DNA of 7,180 bases from Thermococci archaeon (lineage in GTDB: Archaea; Methanobacteriota_B; Thermococci; Thermococcales; Thermococcaceae), in contig QMUB01000056.1 in the NCBI GenBank assembly GCA_003663695.1, positions 1 through 7,180 on the forward strand, in the 5' to 3' direction. Made by a program: the position numbers and the translations under genes. Within the stretch, counting starts at the first letter, position 1, and the number at the start of each line of letters is the position of its first letter. The notes beneath the pieces were generated by a model. It worked only from the letters and a program-made list of their open reading frames with translations, was not told where the DNA came from and did no database searches. Shown here piece by piece: positions 1-7,180 of this stretch.

Positions 1-978
1 CGTATCCCAGAAGACATGCCCTCTATATCCAAAACCGTGAATTCCCCTCGCCGTCAGGGAAATTTTATCATCGACTGGAGCGGATTGAATGAGGTGGAAG
101 AGGCTGAAATTTAACCCTTTCTCCGCTTTTTCGTCTCCCTCGATCTCTATTTTGGCAATCTTCCATATCTCCTTCCAGTGATCACTGTGCTCCTTAAGGA
201 GCTTATCGAAACCTATTTCCCTAATCTCCAGAAGCTCCTTTACCGCATCCTCGTCCTCCGATGATGTTAGGACTATATATTTGACGAAGTGATATGTTCT
301 ATCCTTCTTAACGTTAATCGTTAAAATATCCCCTATGCCTTCATCGTTTTTGAAAAAACTGCGTTTAACATCCCCATGACTCACGAGGGAACTCGCAATC
401 CCAATACGATATCTTCCATCCAGTGTCCGGACTTCTGCATGGATGCAATCCTCCAAAGCTTCGAGTTTTTCAACCTTAACATGCTTTATCAGAATCTCCT
501 CTCTATAGGAGGGGTTGGCAACATCTGTTTTTATAGGGCTTATGATTGTTAGGATCCCATCTTCACTCGCCCTGATTGAAAATTTTAAGATGACCACATT
601 TTTTCGCTTTCCATGAACAATTCTAACGCTCTCGTAATCCACCCTCGCACCGCTGTGCATTTCAAGAAGAAGGGAGGTTTTGAGGAGGGCATTCTCAATG
701 TCAAGCTCTCTTTCATACTTCAAAATCTTCTGGGTACTCGGACTTACCGGTTCCCCGTTAAAAAAGGCTTGAATTCCAATTATTCTTGGAGCATTTACTA
801 TCTCCCTGTAAAAATATGGAGCGTAATCGTAAACTCCCGCTATGGTTGTCCCATAAATTGTCGGCTCAAGCTCCAGCTCCCCCCGTATTCCGATGTGGCC
901 ATTTCCAAGAGTTAGTATCGTACCGTATATGGACTCTTCCCGGGAATTGTATCTTTTAAAAGCGAACCTGTACTTCAC
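1..978 (-). CDS. GH65 family disaccharide phosphorylase (kojibiose/trehalose/maltose phosphorylase-like), N-terminal part, cut by window edge
   Basis: I translated this by hand from the minus strand: 326 codons are open without a stop and the gene continues past position 1. Family GH65 enzymes are cytoplasmic and mostly phosphorolyse alpha-glucosyl disaccharides to glucose plus beta-glucose-1-phosphate. Two family hallmarks are visible: NGHIGIRG at residues 26-33 in the N-terminal beta-sandwich domain (about 1-245), and HGFGYRGHVFWDT at 314-326, the entry of the (alpha/alpha)6 catalytic domain, whose Trp-Asp pair is known to line the glucose subsite. The catalytic Glu and phosphate-binding loop lie beyond the window. 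The start is GTG at 978, one base after the stop of the HAD gene; the only upstream in-frame stretch ends at a TAA at 999-997 and contains no ATG/GTG/TTG. The beta-phosphoglucomutase-like neighbour favours a phosphorylase over a GH65 hydrolase. Specificity (kojibiose, trehalose, maltose, nigerose) cannot be decided here. Confidence 0.9.
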   Translation of the reverse strand, partial: MKYRFAFKRYNSREESIYGTILTLGNGHIGIRGELELEPTIYGTTIAGVYDYAPYFYREIVNAPRIIGIQAFFNGEPVSPSTQKILKYERELDIENALLKTSLLLEMHSGARVDYESVRIVHGKRKNVVILKFSIRASEDGILTIISPIKTDVANPSYREEILIKHVKVEKLEALEDCIHAEVRTLDGRYRIGIASSLVSHGDVKRSFFKNDEGIGDILTINVKKDRTYHFVKYIVLTSSEDEDAVKELLEIREIGFDKLLKEHSDHWKEIWKIAKIEIEGDEKAEKGLNFSLFHLIQSAPVDDKISLTARGIHGFGYRGHVFWDT

Positions 979-979
979 T

Positions 980-1684
980 TCAAACCCCCCGTGATGTTAT
1001 TAATGACATAATTTTCTCAAGATTCAACTCATCGAAGTCATTAAACACAAGGTCGGCATCCAGCTGTGCTTCCCTTAAATAGCCGAGAGTAAGCATACCA
1101 AGCTCTTTAGCTGCCTTAATACCTGCAGGCGCATCTTCAACCACTAGAAACACATCAATTTCTGGAAATCTTTTCTTTAACTCTTTCCTTGCCATTTTAA
1201 AAACAAGTTTTTTATTCGGTGCCAGACCGCTCACATTGACATCAAAAAGCGCACCCAGACTCTTTTTTTGCCCCATGTAAATGACATCAATTTGGGCGGC
1301 TAGCTTTGCCGCATTCTTGGATGCTGAAGCCAGTGCATGCTTAATCCCGGCTTCTTTTGCCTTTAGAAGAAAGTTTATGGCACCCTTGTTGATCCTGTAT
1401 TCCTTTCTTCTAAACATCTCATTTACAATCTCATTTTTGAATTCTGCAAATTCATGGAGAAGCTCTTCCTTCTCTTCAGGAGTCCTGGCGAATTTGTCGT
1501 AAATTCCCTTTAATCGCAGTATATTGTCCGCCCCTTCATATCTCGGCTTTCCGGACACGTAACGAACATAGAAGTCGTGATCAAAATCCATTACTCCGTA
1601 GTGTTCTGCTGCTCTTCTCCATGCTTCTTCATGAGGCGTGAAAACCAAGACACCATCAAAGTCCCATATGATGGCAAACCTCAT
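980..1684 (-). CDS. HAD-superfamily beta-phosphoglucomutase-like protein
   Basis: Probable cytoplasmic phosphomutase converting beta-glucose-1-phosphate to glucose-6-phosphate. With ATG at 1684 it has 234 residues, close to the roughly 220 usual for beta-phosphoglucomutase. HAD motif I is DFDGV with nucleophile D8 and acid/base D10; the cap has YVSGKPR with R48 matching the phosphate-binding cap Arg; motif II is LASASKN with S120, nearly identical to the Lactococcus enzyme; motif IV is VVEDAPAGI with E183 and D184. Two sites are odd: the loop after motif I reads LVFTPHEEAW instead of the usual LxD(S/T)xxxxHxxAW, and motif III lacks KPxP, reading GLAPNKKLVF (153-162). Upstream in-frame starts exist (TTG 1708, overlapping trmB, and ATG 1690). 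ATG 1684 is preferred because MRFAIIWDFDG is a normal HAD beginning and a G-run lies six bases upstream. It lies 13 bases after the regulator gene and one base before the GH65 gene. A phosphatase acting on a sugar phosphate is the alternative. Confidence 0.85.
   Translation of the reverse strand: MRFAIIWDFDGVLVFTPHEEAWRRAAEHYGVMDFDHDFYVRYVSGKPRYEGADNILRLKGIYDKFARTPEEKEELLHEFAEFKNEIVNEMFRRKEYRINKGAINFLLKAKEAGIKHALASASKNAAKLAAQIDVIYMGQKKSLGALFDVNVSGLAPNKKLVFKMARKELKKRFPEIDVFLVVEDAPAGIKAAKELGMLTLGYLREAQLDADLVFNDFDELNLEKIMSLITSRGV
985..990 (-). promoter_or_regulatory. Ribosome binding site of the GH65 gene (G-run)
   Basis: On the minus strand six G residues end six bases before the GTG at 978, and the run overlaps the last codons of the HAD gene. 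A G-run can pair with the CCUCC of the 16S rRNA tail through one G-U pair. It supports the GTG start and implies translational coupling with the HAD gene, whose TGA stop (982-980) lies between this site and the start codon. Confidence 0.6.
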
Positions 1685-1690
1685 CCTCAT

Positions 1691-1695
1691 CCCCC
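1691..1695 (-). promoter_or_regulatory. Ribosome binding site deciding the HAD gene start (G-run)
   Basis: On the minus strand GGGGG ends six bases before the ATG at 1684, the same geometry as the G-run ahead of the downstream GH65 gene. It abuts the ATG at 1690 with no spacing and lies downstream of the TTG at 1708, so it favours 1684 as the true start. Confidence 0.5.
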
Positions 1696-1697
1696 AG

Positions 1698-2759
1698 CTA
1701 CTTTTCAAGTTTTTCTATCCTAATCTTCTGGGCTTCAATGTCCTCCACTTCAGCATCGAAACCTCCTACAGTCAATATTCCTTTCTCTGTTTCCAAAACA
1801 AAGTTGCTTATAATCCCCGATTTATTTATCGACCTTACTTTTCCTTCCATTTTTACAGGCAATCCTTCTTTTGTATCCTTTCCCTCTACGGTTACAATCG
1901 GAGTGTATCCGAGCTTTAAAAGTGCTTCAATTTCATTCAGCGCCATCGAAAATTCCATGAATGTTTTTGGGTAAATCTCGGGTTTTGGCTCCCAGCAGAG
2001 CACTTCTTTAGCTTTTATCCAGAGGTTGTTATGAATATTCAAAAGCCTGAGGAAGAGGTCTTTTTCGTGAACTATATAGCCGTAGATCTCCGTCCTGGGA
2101 ATTGGGGACTTACTAACACTGAAGAATCTTCTTTTCGAGTACACTCCAACCGATAGGTCTGCAATTAGGAGGAGGAAATTTCCAAGCTCGGAGGTTCTTA
2201 TTTTCACCCTATCCTTAAAAAGCTCAAACTCGTTGAACGTCTTTGTTTCGGGATAAACTAAGAGATAGAGGTTAACTCCCCTCTGAAGGGCGTTTAATAG
2301 ATATGGTGTTACTTCCTTAAAAATGGAATAGGGAAGTTCCGCTCTAATCTCAACCTCCGCAGAATTTATTGTCTCGATCAAACCGGAAAGAACGCCATCC
2401 AGATTTCTGGCTATTGATATGTATGGGACTTCTTCTTCAGAGTTTATCCTCATTTTTTTAAGCTCCTCTTCAAGACTCTCCTTCAGAAGATCAAGCTTCA
2501 TCTTCTGCACGTCTATGAGAGAAACGATATCGCTTGCAGTGTAGATCCTCGGTCTTCCACCAGAAGCCCGTACAAAACCTTTTCTAATAAGACTTTGAAT
2601 TATATTATAGAGCTGAGGCTGATGAACGTCTAAAGACTCGAGCAACTCCTTAACGGTCGCGCCCTTTTTTATCCATATTGCAAGATAGACCTCTGCCTCT
2701 CTCTTGGTGAGTCCTAAATCCTGAAGTTTCTCTACGATGCCTACTGCAGGATTTTCCAT
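1698..2759 (-). CDS. TrmB-family sugar-responsive transcriptional regulator
   Basis: TrmB-type proteins are archaeal DNA-binding regulators that release or change operators on binding sugars; Thermococcus litoralis TrmB controls trehalose/maltose transport. This 353-residue protein has the family layout. A winged helix-turn-helix spans about residues 10-76 (LTKREAEVYLAIW, then recognition-helix segment VHQPQLYNIIQSLIRKGFV, then the wing GGRPRIYTA). A charged coiled-coil-like helix runs from about 82-106 and is probably the dimer interface. A sugar-binding region follows at about 112-255, then a C-terminal TrmB domain (about 265-353, including LTVGGFDAEVEDIEAQKI). Length is close to T. litoralis TrmB (about 338). 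The ATG at 2759 has a GGTGGG stretch just upstream. It is first in an operon with the HAD and GH65 genes and divergent from the importer, so it most likely senses the imported sugar or a catabolic product and controls the shared promoter region. It is not TrmBL2-like in context; which TrmB subgroup it belongs to is not clear. Confidence 0.93.
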   Translation of the reverse strand: MENPAVGIVEKLQDLGLTKREAEVYLAIWIKKGATVKELLESLDVHQPQLYNIIQSLIRKGFVRASGGRPRIYTASDIVSLIDVQKMKLDLLKESLEEELKKMRINSEEEVPYISIARNLDGVLSGLIETINSAEVEIRAELPYSIFKEVTPYLLNALQRGVNLYLLVYPETKTFNEFELFKDRVKIRTSELGNFLLLIADLSVGVYSKRRFFSVSKSPIPRTEIYGYIVHEKDLFLRLLNIHNNLWIKAKEVLCWEPKPEIYPKTFMEFSMALNEIEALLKLGYTPIVTVEGKDTKEGLPVKMEGKVRSINKSGIISNFVLETEKGILTVGGFDAEVEDIEAQKIRIEKLEK

Positions 2760-2794
2760 ACCTTCCCACCCACATCTTTATTCCGAATTTTTAC

Positions 2795-2805
2795 TATTTA
2801 AATAT
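2795..2805 (-). promoter_or_regulatory. Probable TATA box of the leftward operon (regulator-HAD-GH65)
   Basis: Reading the minus strand, ATATTTAAATA lies about 36-46 bases upstream of the regulator ATG at 2759, with A-rich CATAACA upstream as a weak BRE. An archaeal start site about 25 bases from the box centre would fall near 2774, leaving a short leader that holds the GGTGGG ribosome binding site. The core TATTTAAATA is itself a perfect 10-bp palindrome, so orientation is inferred from gene position. Confidence 0.55.
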
Positions 2806-2820
2806 TGTTATGACTAATAA

Positions 2821-2836
2821 AGAAAAGTTTATATAA
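2821..2836 (+). promoter_or_regulatory. BRE/TATA promoter of the rightward transporter operon
   Basis: AGAAAAG (BRE-like) followed by TTTATATA (2828-2835) matches the strong archaeal promoter form of Thermococcales. With the box centre near 2831, transcription should begin around 2856-2859, giving a leader of about 30 bases with a GAGGTG ribosome binding site at 2875-2880, six bases before the ATG at 2887. The box sits inside an imperfect palindrome, and the predicted start overlaps a direct repeat, which suggests regulation by blocking TBP/TFB or RNA polymerase. Confidence 0.7.
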
Positions 2837-2854
2837 TATTATTATAGTATAAAC
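2827..2854. promoter_or_regulatory. Imperfect 28-bp palindrome over the transporter TATA box, candidate operator
   Basis: The two 14-base halves, GTTTATATAATATT and ATTATAGTATAAAC, are reverse complements at 11 of 14 positions, with perfect 7-base outer arms GTTTATA/TATAAAC. A second dyad is nested inside with a different centre (TATAATA, T, TATTATA, 2832-2846). It covers the TATA box and the stretch up to just before the expected start site. Binding here by the adjacent TrmB-like protein is inference; AT-rich sequence produces chance palindromes, but the outer G/C pair adds some weight. Confidence 0.4.
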
Positions 2855-2870
2855 CTGTGAAGAAACCTGT
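2851..2870 (+). repeat. Tandem AAACCTGT direct repeat, candidate operator at the transcription start
   Basis: AAACCTGT occurs at 2851-2858 and again at 2863-2870, separated by GAAG, so the copies are 12 bp start to start, about one helical turn. They straddle the predicted start of the transporter transcript. Same-face spacing in a promoter next to a regulator gene suggests protein binding, but no known TrmB site (such as TATCAC-N5-GTGATA) matches. Confidence 0.4.
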
Positions 2871-2886
2871 ATGAGAGGTGTCATAG

Positions 2887-4275
2887 ATGGGAAAGAAAAC
2901 CCTCTATAGTTTGATTTTGGTTTCAGTCCTTTTGTTAGGGGTCGTGGCAGCTGGGTGCATAGGCGGTGGAGGAACCACAACATCACCATCCCCGACAACA
3001 ACTACATCCACGGTTGTTAAGACCGAAACTCAAGTCCAAACCAAGACAACCACAGAGACGAAAGTTCAAGAGAAAGTTTTCGTGAGATTTGCAGGATGGA
3101 GTGCCGGCGAAACCGAGATGAAGAACTATCAAAAGATGATTGATGAATTTGAAAAGGAAAATCCAAACATTGGCATTAAGTATGAGGTCATCACACAGAT
3201 GTTCCATGAGAATATCCTAGCTTCATTTGGTGCGGGCGTTGCACCTGATGTGTTCTATGTGGATAGTGCATGGGCCCCAATATTCATCGACAAAGGTGCA
3301 TTGTATCCGATTTCAGACCTTGCCGACAAAAGCTTTATTGACAAGTTCTACCCATTCCTGCTCGAACCCTTCAAGAAGAATGGAAAGCTTTATGGTCTTC
3401 CAAAGGATTGGAGTATGCTTGCTTTGTTCTACAACAAGAAGCTCTTTGAGCAGGCAGGCATTACAAAGCCTCCCGAAACATGGGAGGAACTTGAACAGGA
3501 TGCAAAGATAATAGCGGAAAAAACTGGAAAACCTGGTTTAGCCATATACCTAGGAAATTTCAACAGATACGTCCCTGTGGCGGTGAGTAATGGTGCTCCA
3601 AAACCATGGTTTGAAAAACCTGAAGATGCATCATGGTTCGATAATCCTGTTGTAAAAGAAACCCTGACATGGTATATCAACCTCTACAAAGTTGGGAAGG
3701 TGGACATGGAAAACCAGGGAAAGAAGCCCTATGTGGTGCAACCCGGTGATGTTGGAGCCGGATGGCTCGGTGATGCCTTTGGAAAGCAGGAGGTTGCAAT
3801 GGTTATAAGCGGAAACTGGATGATACCGTTCCTGGCTGACCAATTCCCCGACTTCAAATATGGCGAGGACTGGGATATAGCTCCGCTTCCTGCAGGAAAA
3901 TCTGGAAGGGCGACGATGGCATACACTGTGATTCTGGGCATAAACGCAAAGTCAGGGCATCCAAAAGATGCATGGAAGTTTGTTGAATTTATATTGGGTC
4001 CCAAGGGGCAAAAGGATTTGGTAGTTAAAGCAGGTCAGACCCTGCCGAGCATGAAAGGATTTGAAAACGACCCCGACATGTGGCCACAGCACAAAAAGAC
4101 GCTCTCATTTATGTCCCAGTATGACAATGTGATAATCTTCCTCTGGGGACCCAAATCCGGAACTCTGGAAGGAAAGTTCAGCGATGCCATGGCAGCAGCC
4201 ATGAGAGGAGAAATGACTCCCGAAGAAGCCATACAAACCATGAAGGAAGTTGTCCAGCAAGAATTAAGTGGATGA
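2887..4275 (+). CDS. CUT1-family ABC transporter carbohydrate-binding lipoprotein (MalE-like)
   Basis: Extracellular sugar-binding protein of a binding-protein-dependent importer. Its 462 residues start with a lipoprotein signal: Lys 3-4, hydrophobic core 6-20, and lipobox VAAGC with Cys24 as lipidation site, followed by IGGGG. Residues 30-62 form a Thr/Ser/Lys-rich linker, typical of archaeal binding proteins and probably O-glycosylated, which holds the binding domain off the membrane. The mature domain (about 64-462) has solute-binding family 1 features: KMIDEFEKENPNI, VAPDVFYVDSAWAPIFIDKGALYPISDL, GKLYGLPKDWSMLALFYNKKLFEQAG, PPETWEEL and DAWKFVEFILGPKGQ. It differs widely from the T. litoralis trehalose/maltose-binding protein as I remember it, so it is a separate paralogue. 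The ATG at 2887 has GAGGTG six bases upstream. It is first in the importer operon and divergent from the regulator. The ligand is inferred to be a glucose disaccharide from the GH65 neighbour, not from binding residues. Confidence 0.95.
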   Translation: MGKKTLYSLILVSVLLLGVVAAGCIGGGGTTTSPSPTTTTSTVVKTETQVQTKTTTETKVQEKVFVRFAGWSAGETEMKNYQKMIDEFEKENPNIGIKYEVITQMFHENILASFGAGVAPDVFYVDSAWAPIFIDKGALYPISDLADKSFIDKFYPFLLEPFKKNGKLYGLPKDWSMLALFYNKKLFEQAGITKPPETWEELEQDAKIIAEKTGKPGLAIYLGNFNRYVPVAVSNGAPKPWFEKPEDASWFDNPVVKETLTWYINLYKVGKVDMENQGKKPYVVQPGDVGAGWLGDAFGKQEVAMVISGNWMIPFLADQFPDFKYGEDWDIAPLPAGKSGRATMAYTVILGINAKSGHPKDAWKFVEFILGPKGQKDLVVKAGQTLPSMKGFENDPDMWPQHKKTLSFMSQYDNVIIFLWGPKSGTLEGKFSDAMAAAMRGEMTPEEAIQTMKEVVQQELSG

Positions 4276-4284
4276 GGTGATTCT

Positions 4285-5229
4285 ATGCCTCTTTTTAAAT
4301 TTTCCTCTTTTTATGAAAAAGCTAGGAATAAGGAGATTGTTGCCGGGCTTGTGCTGATATCCTTTGCGGTCATCCTCAACATGGTTTTCGGCTACTTTGC
4401 CATGATATTCGCCTTCTTCCTGAGCTTCTTCAAATGGGATTATATAGGTCAAATGCAGTTTGTTGGTTTGAAGAACTTTCAAATCGTGCTTAGAGATCTC
4501 TCGAGGGGTCTCCATGGTACCTCTTATATCCTCGCACCCTTCTACACCGGATTAAAGAACATCCTGATTTATACCGCAATTGTGGTGCCTGTTCAGACTT
4601 TTTTGGCTATAGTTTTGGCTTCCTTTGCGAATCAAAAAATTAAGGGTCAGCAGTTTTTTAAAGTTTCATATTTCCTTCCGGCAACAACTTCTGCCGTTAT
4701 AGTTAGTTTGATATTCATCTGGCTCTTCATGAAGAATGGATTCATAAACTATGCCCTCGTTCATGTTATACCTGGCTTTCAGCCAATAGATTGGATAAAC
4801 GATAGAAGATACCTCCTGCTGGCCATAGCGCTCGTGGCAATATGGGGGACGAGCGGACATTTCATGGTATCATTTTTGGCAGCAATGCAGGCTATTCCCA
4901 AGGAGATCTATGAAGCGGCGATGCTGGATGGTGCAGGTCCAATTAGGAGGTTCTTCTTCATTACAATACCCATGCTGAGACCCATGATAGTTTACGTCGT
5001 GGTTTTAGGACTAATAGGAGCACTGCAGATGTTTGACCTGGCATGGGTAATGGCAGGTGCAAATGGTGGTCCCGGAGGAGCGGGCTACACTGTAGCCCTA
5101 GATATTTATAATGAAGCCTTCACGCGCATACGTCCCGGTGTCGCAGCAGCAAAGAGCTGGTTCCTCTTCGCGATAATATTCACGACCACATATCTATTTC
5201 AGAAGAAGTACGGGAGGGCGATTAGATGA
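4285..5229 (+). CDS. Sugar ABC transporter permease, MalF type
   Basis: Integral membrane subunit of the importer, pairing with the next gene product to form the translocation path. The 314 residues show six probable membrane segments at about 18-48, 91-115, 127-150, 177-200, 232-255 and 286-306. Between segments 4 and 5 lies the cytoplasmic EAA loop (EAAMLDGAGPIRRFFFITIP, Glu210, Gly216, Pro229), which docks on the ATPase. Length is near the roughly 300 usual for CUT1 permeases; the large periplasmic insert of E. coli MalF is absent, as in most archaeal and Gram-positive homologues. The ATG lies nine bases after the binding-protein stop. A near-ideal ribosome binding site, GAGGTGAT, overlaps that stop, indicating coupled translation. 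Confidence 0.95.
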   Translation: MPLFKFSSFYEKARNKEIVAGLVLISFAVILNMVFGYFAMIFAFFLSFFKWDYIGQMQFVGLKNFQIVLRDLSRGLHGTSYILAPFYTGLKNILIYTAIVVPVQTFLAIVLASFANQKIKGQQFFKVSYFLPATTSAVIVSLIFIWLFMKNGFINYALVHVIPGFQPIDWINDRRYLLLAIALVAIWGTSGHFMVSFLAAMQAIPKEIYEAAMLDGAGPIRRFFFITIPMLRPMIVYVVVLGLIGALQMFDLAWVMAGANGGPGGAGYTVALDIYNEAFTRIRPGVAAAKSWFLFAIIFTTTYLFQKKYGRAIR

Positions 5230-6073
5230 CCCCGAAAGAGAAGGAGAGGCTCATAAAAAGAATTTGGATTGTCATAACCTATGTCGTTCTAATAGGTTTT
5301 GCTCTCGTGTATTTAATGCCTTTTATAAGATCGCTGGTGGCTTCGTTCATGACATGGGCACAGGCGTCCCAGTATCCACCAAAATGGATTCCAAGCCCTT
5401 TCACACTGGAAAATTATGAAAAGCTCTTCAGATTGGAGCTCTTTCCAAAATGGGTTCGAAATACGGCACTTTACTCTGGCTTAATAGTTGCGGGAAACAT
5501 ATTATTCTCCAGCATGGCGGGATATGCCTTTGCTCGCCTGAGATTTCCAGGTAGAGATGTTATATTCTCCGCACTGCTTTCCCTTTTGATGATACCAATG
5601 TTCGTTACGCTAGTCCCAAATTATATCATAATATACAAGCTCGGACTCATCGATAACATCTTAGGGCTTTCACTGCTCGGACTGGTCAATGTTTCAAGTA
5701 TATTCCTGATGAGGCAGTACTTCATGTCCCTCTCCAATGAGATATTCGAAGCCGCCCGTCTAGATGGCTGTGGCCCAATAAAATCATTCTTCTACATTGC
5801 CCTGCCACTTGCAAAGCCCGCTCTGGGTGCTGTTGCAGTTTATCAATTCCTGGGCTCTTGGAACGCATTTATAGGTCCCCTAATCTTCCTGAGAACTCCC
5901 GAACATTTCACACTCCCCGTGGGATTGAGTTTTGCATTCCAAAGAGCCATGTGGACGGAGTATACCCCTATAATAGCGGGTTCTCTTGTTGCCTCTGCCC
6001 CCACAATATTGCTCTTCCTTATACTCAATAAATATTTGATAAGAGGTATAGTTATCACGGGAGGGAAGGGATA

Positions 6074-6074
<1 letters not shown>
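5226..6074 (+). CDS. Sugar ABC transporter permease, MalG type
   Basis: Second membrane subunit of the importer, 282 residues, the usual MalG length. Membrane segments are seen at about 14-38, 80-103, 112-135, 143-166, 197-218 and 247-270. The EAA loop reads EAARLDGCGPIKSFFYIALP (Glu175, Gly181, Pro194). The C-terminus ends GIVITGGKG, like the GLTAGAVKG-type tail of MalG proteins that reaches into the ATPase dimer. Its ATG overlaps the stop of the MalF-type gene in an ATGA arrangement, with GGGAGGG just upstream, so the two permeases are translationally coupled and made in equal amounts. Confidence 0.95.
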
Positions 6075-7147
<1,073 letters not shown>

Positions 7148-7158
7148 GAGGGAATCGT

Positions 7159-7180
7159 TTGAAAAAAACTCTTGTGTTCA
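7159..7180 (+). CDS. Start of a further gene in the transporter operon (partial, function unknown)
   Basis: Eleven bases after the ATPase stop a TTG begins an open frame reading MKKTLVF to the window edge. It is preceded by GGAGGG (7147-7152) with a six-base spacer, the best ribosome binding site geometry in the window for a non-ATG start, and the site overlaps the ATPase stop codon. Only seven codons are visible, so no function can be given. Its position suggests a product tied to the imported sugar, for example an enzyme acting on it. An alternative GTG start lies in frame at 7174. Confidence 0.55.

Noticed and set aside
613..915. Open frame of 100 codons on the plus strand
   Set aside because: It lies entirely opposite the GH65 coding frame, which has clear family motifs; the plus-strand translation has no recognisable domain.
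1685..1708. TTG 1708 and ATG 1690 as starts of the HAD gene
   Set aside because: TTG 1708 overlaps the regulator gene by 11 bases and adds an unusual KSSWGMR extension; ATG 1690 directly abuts the G-run with no spacer. ATG 1684 gives a normal HAD N-terminus.
2871..2873. ATG upstream of the binding-protein gene
   Set aside because: It is not in frame with the gene, lies within the second direct repeat and ribosome binding site area, and gives no signal peptide.
2760..2886. TrmBL1-type motif TATCAC-N5-GTGATA or the T. litoralis TrmB site in the divergent promoter
   Set aside because: Neither pattern is present on inspection, so regulation by those known motifs is not claimed.
2798..3001. Minus-strand open frame spanning the divergent promoter and the signal-peptide region
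   Set aside because: It would cover both the importer promoter and the start of the binding protein; composition looks non-coding and it overlaps the TATA box of the leftward operon.

Overview
The window looks like a piece of a hyperthermophilic archaeal chromosome, most likely Thermococcales (Thermococcus or Pyrococcus). The evidence is archaeal BRE/TATA promoter architecture in the only sizeable intergenic gap, a TrmB-family sugar regulator, an archaeal lipoprotein signal ending in AAGC followed by Gly residues and a Thr-rich linker, GGTGAT-type ribosome binding sites, frequent GTG/TTG starts, very tight gene packing and Lys/Glu/Ile-rich proteins. No species is assigned.

The layout is two divergent operons around a 127-bp promoter region (2760-2886). 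Leftward: a TrmB-family regulator (1698-2759), a HAD-superfamily beta-phosphoglucomutase-like protein (980-1684), and the N-terminal 326 codons of a family GH65 disaccharide phosphorylase (1-978, running off the left edge). Rightward: a complete CUT1 carbohydrate ABC importer, comprising the lipoprotein solute-binding protein (2887-4275), two MalF/MalG-type permeases (4285-5229, 5226-6074) and a MalK-type ATPase (6074-7147). A further gene appears to start with TTG at 7159 and leaves the right edge. Genes within each operon are separated by at most about 13 bases, or overlap by 1-4 bases.

Read together this is a self-contained uptake and phosphorolysis system for an alpha-linked glucose disaccharide. 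The ABC importer brings the sugar in at ATP cost. The GH65 enzyme would split it with phosphate into glucose and beta-glucose-1-phosphate. The HAD protein would turn beta-glucose-1-phosphate into glucose-6-phosphate, sparing one kinase step. The TrmB-like protein would sense the sugar and control both promoters. From memory, a kojibiose phosphorylase plus beta-phosphoglucomutase pair has been described in Pyrococcus sp. ST04, so kojibiose is a reasonable first guess. The GH65 family also includes trehalose, maltose and nigerose phosphorylases, and specificity cannot be read from the visible N-terminal part.

The least explained elements are in the divergent promoter. One is an imperfect 28-bp palindrome over the transporter TATA box. 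The other is a tandem AAACCTGT direct repeat spaced 12 bp around the expected transcription start. The HAD protein also departs from the usual family motifs at two sites. There are no RNA genes, insertion sequences, CRISPR arrays or other mobile signatures, and no gene-free stretch longer than 127 bases.
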